From NCBI GenBank assembly GCA_029239935.1, contig JARBTY010000017.1, forward strand, positions 1 through 27,842: DNA of 27,842 nucleotides, read 5' to 3'. Below, one piece after another: positions 22,683-27,842 of this stretch. The notes under the pieces were generated by a model. The model saw nothing but the letters and a program-made list of their open reading frames with translations. It did no database searches and had not been told where the DNA came from. How positions within the stretch are numbered: position 1 is the stretch's first letter; each line of letters opens with the position of its first letter. Source of the DNA: Clostridia bacterium. GTDB taxonomy: Bacteria > Bacillota_A > Clostridia > Lachnospirales > Cellulosilyticaceae. The translations under genes were made by a program, and so were the position numbers.

Positions 22683-25600
22683 TTACAGTATTATATTTTC
22701 TTGAAAAGCAGCCATAAGAGCTTCTTCACCAGATAGTCCCATGCTCTCTACTTTTTTTATGGCAGTTATCATACGTTTGTAATCTTTTGGCATAACTCTT
22801 ACAAATTTAGAAACCATTAAGCTCCAATTATCAATAATATTTTGCCCAACGGGACTTTGTGTATAGTTAACATGGTTTTGAATCATTTGGAAGACTTCAT
22901 CTGTCTCGCTTTGATCCTCAAAAGTTCCAAGCTCCACCATTTCCATATTACATTTTGATTCAAAGGTATTATCAGGATCGTAGATATAGGCTACCCCACC
23001 GGACATACCCGCAGCAAAGTTACGGCCTGTAGAACCTAATATAACCACTTTCCCGCCAGTCATATATTCACAACCATGATCACCGACTGCTTCAACAACG
23101 GCCTTAACACCACTGTTTCTAACACAAAAACGTTCCCCGGCAACACCTCTAATATAAGCCTCACCAGCTGTTGCACCATAAAAAGCAACATTTCCGATAA
23201 TTGTATTTTCTTCAGCTGCAAAAGTAGAAGCTTTTGGAGGGTAAACAATCATTTTACCACCAGATAAGCCTTTACCTATATAATCATTAGCATCCCCTTC
23301 AAGGTTGAGAGTGATACCGTTAGGAACAAAGGCTCCAAAGCTCTGACCAGCAGATCCTGTAAAATGAAGATTGATAGTATCCTCTGAAAGTCCTGCGGCG
23401 CCATAACGTTTAGTCACTTCACTGCCGAGCAGTGTACCAACAACCCGATTGGTATTTTTGATAGGGGAAGAAACAGTGACTTTTTGGCCCTTTTCAAGAG
23501 CAGGGGTACATTGATCCACTAAAACACTCAAATCGAGGGAATGAACAAGTCCATGATCCTGCTCTTCCTGACAATAAACATTTGCTTTTTCAAATCCTTC
23601 AGGCTGATATAAAATACCAGAAAAATCTAAGCCTTTAGCTTTCCAGTGAGTTACGGCCTGAGTCATTTCAAGTTTGTCTGTTCTGCCGATCATTTCATCT
23701 ACTGTTCTAAAGCCAAGTTCAGCCATAATCTCACGCATCTCTTGTGCAACAAACTGTAATAAATTAACAACATACTGAGGATCACCTGAGAATTTATTTC
23801 TAAGTTCAGGATTTTGTGTAGCAACTCCGACCGGGCAAGTATCAAGATTACATACTCTCATCATCACGCAGCCTAAAACAATAAGTGGTGTTGTTGCAAA
23901 ACCGTATTCTTCAGCCCCTAATAAAGCAGCAATAGCAAGATCGCGTCCTGTTAAAAGCTTACCGTCTGTTTCCACTTTAATTCGGCTTCTTAGATTATTT
24001 AAAATCAGTGTTTGATGAGTTTCGGCAAGTCCGAGTTCCCAAGGCAGTCCGGCATGTCTCACACTTGTTCGTGGAGCTGCACCGGTCCCGCCGTCATAAC
24101 CACTGATAAGTACAACATCTGCAAGACCCTTGGCTACACCAGCAGCTATTGTTCCAACCCCTACTTCTGATACCAGTTTAACATTGATTTTAGCATCGCG
24201 GTTTGCATTTTTAAGGTCATGAATAAGCTGTGCTAAATCTTCAATAGAATAAATATCATGATGAGGTGGCGGAGAAATGAGACCAACACCTGGGGTAGAA
24301 TTTCGGGTATTTGCAACCCAAGGGTATACCTTGCGGCCAGGAAGCTGACCACCTTCACCAGGTTTTGCACCTTGAGCCATCTTGATTTGAATTTCTCTTG
24401 CATTTACAAGGTAATGACTTGTCACACCAAATCTACCGGATGCCACTTGTTTAATGGCACTGCACTTAGAGTCACCATTTTCCATAGGCTTAAACCTTGA
24501 AGGATTTTCGCCGCCTTCTCCAGTGTTGCTCTTGCCTCCAAGACGATTCATGGCAATAGCAATACTTTCATGAGCTTCCTGGCTAATAGATCCATAGGAC
24601 ATAGCCCCTGTCTTAAATCTTTTGCAAATGGATGCAACGGATTCAACTTCATCTAAAGCAATAGGCGCTCTCGCCTTAAAGGACATAAGACCTCTAATAG
24701 TACAAAGTTTTTGAGTTTGCTTATTGATAAGATCTGAATACTCTTTATAAAGTTCATAACTTCCAGTACGGCAAGCATACTGCAATTTGTGGATGGTCTC
24801 TGGATTAAACATATGGTATTCACCATCTGCACGCCATTGGTAGTCACCACCTGCATCAAGACCGTTATCAGCAGCCGTTTTTCTGCTGACATAAACACTT
24901 TGATGTCTAAGCAGTGTTTCAATCGCTATTTCTTCAAGTCCTAAACCACTAATTCTAGAAGCTGTTCTTGTAAAGTATTGATCAATAACTTCTTGATTGA
25001 TACCAATAGCCTCAAATATTTGAGCACCTTGGTAACTTTGTATCGTAGAGATCCCCATTTTAGAGAGAATCTTAACAACACTCTTGGTAACTGTTTTGAT
25101 GTATTTTTTGATGGCATCTTTATAAGTAATATCTGTAAGCATTTCTTTAGTAATCAAATCTTCTATAGATTCAAAGGCAAGGTAAGGATTAATAGCTGAA
25201 GCACCGTAACCTATTAAAACAGCGAAATGGTGAACTTCTCTAGGTTCGCCAGACTCCAGAATAATACCAACTTTTGTCCTTGTACAGTTACGGATTAAGT
25301 GATGATGAAGACCTGAAACAGCCAAAAGTGCAGGGATAGGTGATAACTTATCATTAAAGTCTTTATCAGACAAGATGAGAAGATTAGAGCCGTTCGCTAT
25401 AGCCTCATCTGCTTGTTTGAATAATTCATCTAATGCTTTTTTTAAACCCGCTCCTTTTTCACAGACCTCAAATAATATAGGTAATGTAGCTGATTTGAAG
25501 CCTTCAGCAGTGATTCCCCTTAGCTTATCAAGTTCTTCATTGCTTATAAGCGGCGATTTAAGCTTAATATTTTTGCAGCTTTCAGGTTTTGGACTAATAA

Positions 25601-27254
25601 TATTACCGCCAGGCAACAAATAAGTTTCGGTCCCTGTAATGATCTCTTCACGAATAGCATCTATTGGCGGATTGGTAACCTGAGCAAATAACTGTTTAAA
25701 ATAGTTATAAAGGAGCTGAGGTTTGTCCGAAAGAACAGCTAAAGGTATATCGCTTCCCATGGCCCCAACAGGGTCAAGACCTTCATTAATCATAGGCACT
25801 AACACAGTTTTTAAATCTTCAAAGGTATATCCAAACAGTTTCTGCTTGCTTACAAGTGTTTCAGAAGACAAGGCTTTGTCTGAAGGTGAAGAAGCTTTTG
25901 GAAGATTTTCAAGGTCAACCAAATGATTATTTAACCACTGACGGTAAGGATGCTCCGCTGCTGCTGTATTTTTAAGTTCTTCATCGTCTATAATAATACC
26001 CTTTTGAGTATCTATAAGCAGCATTTTTCCAGGATGAAGTCTTTCCTTACTCACAATATTTTCTGGTGGAATATCTAAAACCCCTACTTCAGAAGCTAAA
26101 ATAACGGTATCATCTTTTGTCACATAGTAACGGGCAGGTCTTAGACCATTTCTGTCCAGTACAGCACCTACTTGATGGCCATCAGTAAAGACGATAGCAG
26201 CTGGTCCATCCCATGGCTCCATTAATGTCGAATGATATTCATAGAATGCCTTTTTTTCATCACTCATACTCTCATGATGAGACCAAGGTTCTGGAATCAT
26301 CATCATGGCTGAATGAGCCATGGAACGGCCTGAGAGGCTTAAAAACTCAAAACTATTATCAAACATTGCAGAGTCACTGCCGTTGTTATTGATAATAGGT
26401 AAAACGGGTGTGATATCTTCACCAAATAAATCACTTTTCAGCATAGACTCTCTGGCGTTCATCCAGTTCACATTGCCGCGGAGGGTATTAATCTCTCCGT
26501 TATGAATAATGTATCTGTTAGGATGAGCCCGTTCCCAGCTAGGGAATGTGTTGGTGCTAAATCTTGAATGAACAAGAGCAAGCGCCGTTTCAAACGATGG
26601 GTCTTTAAGATCCTTATAATACGAACCTACTTGGTCAGCGGTAAGCATTCCTTTATAAACAATCGTTCTAGATGAAAAACTAGCTGCATAAAAATGAACT
26701 TGCTTTTGCACCATGCTGTTTTCAGTACGTTTACGTATTTTGTAAAGTACTCTTTCAAAAGCTAAATCATCTTGAAGTGATTCATCTTTTTGGATAAAGA
26801 CCTGTCTAATATAAGGCATGCTTTCAAGAGCGGCATTACCAAGGTCTGTATCGTCAAAAGGTAAAGTTCTCCAGCCTAAAAGAGTCTGACCTTCTTCCTT
26901 AATAATGTTTTCTAACGTTTTTTCACATAAATTTCTCTCCTCAGCATCTTGAGAAAGAAAAAGCATACCTACCCCATATTGCCCTACAGATGGCAAAGAA
27001 AAGCCTTCTTGTTTACAAGCGTTTGACAGAAAGTCATGAGGTATTTGTACAAGTATGCCGGCACCGTCACCGGTATTCACTTCAGCACCCACCCCGCCTC
27101 TATGACTAAGATTCACGAGAATGGTCAATGCGTTTTCTACTATTTCATGCGACTTTTTGCCTTTGATATTGACAACCGCGCCAATACCACACGCATCATG
27201 TTCAAACATGGGGTCATACAGTCCTTGTTTTGTTGGTAATCCGTTTAGTTTCAT
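22683..27254 (-). CDS. gltB: Glutamate synthase large (alpha) subunit
   Basis: A 1523-residue enzyme that makes two glutamates from glutamine and 2-oxoglutarate. A 21-residue leader is expected to be removed to expose C22 (EHDACGIG), the N-terminal nucleophile of the class II glutaminase domain (about 22-430). The central domain and the FMN-binding synthase barrel follow ([35 protein letters not shown]). The [3Fe-4S] cysteines are C1129, C1135 and C1140 ([12 protein letters not shown]). A Gly-rich beta-helix ([28 protein letters not shown]) ends the protein. The start at 27254 fits the family's short propeptide and has AGGGAG upstream; a further in-frame ATG at 27302 overlaps the leader and is unlikely. 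Confidence 0.97.
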   Translation of the reverse strand: MKLNGLPTKQGLYDPMFEHDACGIGAVVNIKGKKSHEIVENALTILVNLSHRGGVGAEVNTGDGAGILVQIPHDFLSNACKQEGFSLPSVGQYGVGMLFLSQDAEERNLCEKTLENIIKEEGQTLLGWRTLPFDDTDLGNAALESMPYIRQVFIQKDESLQDDLAFERVLYKIRKRTENSMVQKQVHFYAASFSSRTIVYKGMLTADQVGSYYKDLKDPSFETALALVHSRFSTNTFPSWERAHPNRYIIHNGEINTLRGNVNWMNARESMLKSDLFGEDITPVLPIINNNGSDSAMFDNSFEFLSLSGRSMAHSAMMMIPEPWSHHESMSDEKKAFYEYHSTLMEPWDGPAAIVFTDGHQVGAVLDRNGLRPARYYVTKDDTVILASEVGVLDIPPENIVSKERLHPGKMLLIDTQKGIIIDDEELKNTAAAEHPYRQWLNNHLVDLENLPKASSPSDKALSSETLVSKQKLFGYTFEDLKTVLVPMINEGLDPVGAMGSDIPLAVLSDKPQLLYNYFKQLFAQVTNPPIDAIREEIITGTETYLLPGGNIISPKPESCKNIKLKSPLISNEELDKLRGITAEGFKSATLPILFEVCEKGAGLKKALDELFKQADEAIANGSNLLILSDKDFNDKLSPIPALLAVSGLHHHLIRNCTRTKVGIILESGEPREVHHFAVLIGYGASAINPYLAFESIEDLITKEMLTDITYKDAIKKYIKTVTKSVVKILSKMGISTIQSYQGAQIFEAIGINQEVIDQYFTRTASRISGLGLEEIAIETLLRHQSVYVSRKTAADNGLDAGGDYQWRADGEYHMFNPETIHKLQYACRTGSYELYKEYSDLINKQTQKLCTIRGLMSFKARAPIALDEVESVASICKRFKTGAMSYGSISQEAHESIAIAMNRLGGKSNTGEGGENPSRFKPMENGDSKCSAIKQVASGRFGVTSHYLVNAREIQIKMAQGAKPGEGGQLPGRKVYPWVANTRNSTPGVGLISPPPHHDIYSIEDLAQLIHDLKNANRDAKINVKLVSEVGVGTIAAGVAKGLADVVLISGYDGGTGAAPRTSVRHAGLPWELGLAETHQTLILNNLRSRIKVETDGKLLTGRDLAIAALLGAEEYGFATTPLIVLGCVMMRVCNLDTCPVGVATQNPELRNKFSGDPQYVVNLLQFVAQEMREIMAELGFRTVDEMIGRTDKLEMTQAVTHWKAKGLDFSGILYQPEGFEKANVYCQEEQDHGLVHSLDLSVLVDQCTPALEKGQKVTVSSPIKNTNRVVGTLLGSEVTKRYGAAGLSEDTINLHFTGSAGQSFGAFVPNGITLNLEGDANDYIGKGLSGGKMIVYPPKASTFAAEENTIIGNVAFYGATAGEAYIRGVAGERFCVRNSGVKAVVEAVGDHGCEYMTGGKVVILGSTGRNFAAGMSGGVAYIYDPDNTFESKCNMEMVELGTFEDQSETDEVFQMIQNHVNYTQSPVGQNIIDNWSLMVSKFVRVMPKDYKRMITAIKKVESMGLSGEEALMAAFQENIIL

Positions 27255-27328
27255 TTCAATACAACTCCCTAATAACATTTGTATAAAGCCAGTTAAATAC
27301 ATAAGTCAAAATTATCGATGTGCTCAAT

Positions 27329-27357
27329 ATTATAAGCACAAATTTCACTTATGTCAA
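27329..27357 (-). promoter_or_regulatory. Consensus sigma-A promoter of gltBD
   Basis: On the minus strand TTGACA (27357-27352) and TATAAT (27334-27329) are exactly 17 bases apart, a perfect vegetative promoter. The predicted start near 27322 leaves a 68-base leader. An imperfect palindrome covers the -10, and an 8-bp inverted pair flanks the region (see findings), suggesting repression rather than activation as the control. Confidence 0.88.
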
Positions 27358-27535
27358 ATAAGAAGAAATAAATAAATTTAGTTTTAGTATATTTTATCAT
27401 AAAAATGTATATTTTACAATCTTATAAAATAAGTTTAAAAGCTTTTACGACAAAGGTCTTATTTATTTCCTAATAATTTACAAGTGAATATAAATTCATA
27501 TTCCACGTATAAAAAAATTTTTGTAACATTTTAGT
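27358..27535. other. AT-rich intergenic region upstream of gltB
   Basis: About 180 very AT-rich bases between the gltBD promoter and the hairpin behind the YdcF-like gene. I see no ORF or RNA gene in it. It may contain upstream regulatory contacts for gltBD. Confidence 0.4.
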
Positions 27536-27567
27536 AAATGAATGATGAGCTGTCTCATCATTCATTT
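27536..27567 (-). terminator. Hairpin terminator behind the YdcF/SanA-family gene
   Basis: A 14-bp perfect stem, AAATGAATGATGAG (27536-27549) with CTCATCATTCATTT (27554-27567), has a CTGT loop. It lies six bases past the stop of the minus-strand gene. The T run after it on the minus strand is short, so termination strength is uncertain. Confidence 0.75.
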
Positions 27568-27573
27568 TATTCT

Positions 27574-27842
27574 TTATAGTATAAATTCTTTTACCACAGC
27601 AAAAAATTCTCTTAGGTAATAATTAGGGACAAGATAAGGCAGTGTATCTGCACCGATACCCTCTACCTTTTCTCCAAGACTGTTAGCAATCATTTTACTT
27701 CTTAGGACATGGAATCTACTGGTAACCACAATGGTTTTGGCGTCTTGCTGATGTGCATTAATGATATCAAAGGAATTGTGGATATTTTCATAGGTATTAG
27801 TCGAGTGCGCCTCAAGTATCAACCTTTCTTTTGCAATGCCTT
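27574..27842 (-). CDS. YdcF/SanA-family (DUF218) protein, 3' part only
   Basis: The C-terminal 89 or so residues of a DUF218 protein; the frame runs off the end of the window, so the start is not seen. The family motif appears as GIAKERLILEAHSTNTYENI, followed by TIVVTSRFHVLRSKMIA, both highly conserved in YdcF/SanA proteins. These are membrane-associated proteins linked to cell-envelope integrity, with a Rossmann-like fold and no settled reaction. A TTG at 27822 inside the conserved block is not the start. The gene is closed by a strong hairpin before the gltBD promoter. Confidence 0.85.
   Translation of the reverse strand, partial: GIAKERLILEAHSTNTYENIHNSFDIINAHQQDAKTIVVTSRFHVLRSKMIANSLGEKVEGIGADTLPYLVPNYYLREFFAVVKEFIL

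Noticed and set aside
24653..24922. 89-codon minus frame within gltB
   Set aside because: Out-of-frame shadow of the conserved gltB sequence; no start signal.
27255..27302. Longer gltB start at 27302
   Set aside because: It would cover the leader and ribosome site of the 27254 start and add 16 residues before the short propeptide typical of the family.
1..27842. CRISPR array, suggested by the DUF1874 gene
   Set aside because: No regularly spaced repeats and no cas-like reading frame were found in the window.

Overview
The window reads as a chromosomal segment of a low-GC, anaerobic, endospore-forming Firmicute. The class Clostridia, order Lachnospirales, is my best guess. The support is AT-rich spacers, consensus sigma-A promoters, strong AGGAGG ribosome sites, a Csp-type subtilase (spore germination family), ferredoxin-type proteins, and the clostridial order miaB-mutS-mutL-miaA-hfq. 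I cannot name the species. I see no insertion sequence, prophage, CRISPR array, rRNA or tRNA.

Layout. 1-830 (+): the 3' end of a NifS/IscS-type cysteine desulfurase, then a CGGC-domain protein. 868-1848 (-): a lipoprotein with two Asp-rich repeats. 2198-3265 (+): an intact tyrosine recombinase with its own promoter. 3267-5687 (-): a large Csp-like subtilase in which every catalytic position appears substituted. 5916-8554 (+): lexA, with an SOS box over its promoter, and nadE. 8596-17258 (-): a six-gene block miaB, mutS, mutL, miaA, hfq and a PLP-dependent 'aluminium resistance' protein, which joins tRNA modification, mismatch repair and RNA chaperoning. 17352-19069: a Crp/Fnr-type regulator (-) divergent from a two-cluster ferredoxin-like protein and a 51-residue peptide (+). 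19132-27254 (-): a chemoreceptor, a DUF1874/YddF-like gene, gltD and gltB. 27574-27842 (-): the 3' part of a YdcF/SanA-family gene.

How the parts work together. gltB and gltD encode the two glutamate synthase subunits and are driven by a perfect TTGACA-N17-TATAAT promoter. The DUF1874 gene follows gltD with no visible terminator, so it may ride on the nitrogen-assimilation transcript. The chemoreceptor has its own promoter and a leader that looks like a terminator/antiterminator switch. lexA looks autoregulated. The Crp/Fnr-ferredoxin pair shares a palindrome placed where a class II activator would bind.

Most of the window is housekeeping. The least ordinary items are the catalytically dead, apparently duplicated Csp-like protein; the DUF1874 gene (the fold family of viral ring-nuclease anti-CRISPRs) behind gltBD; the chemoreceptor with its attenuator-like leader and C-terminal Cache-like domain; and the Crp/Fnr-ferredoxin intergenic switch.
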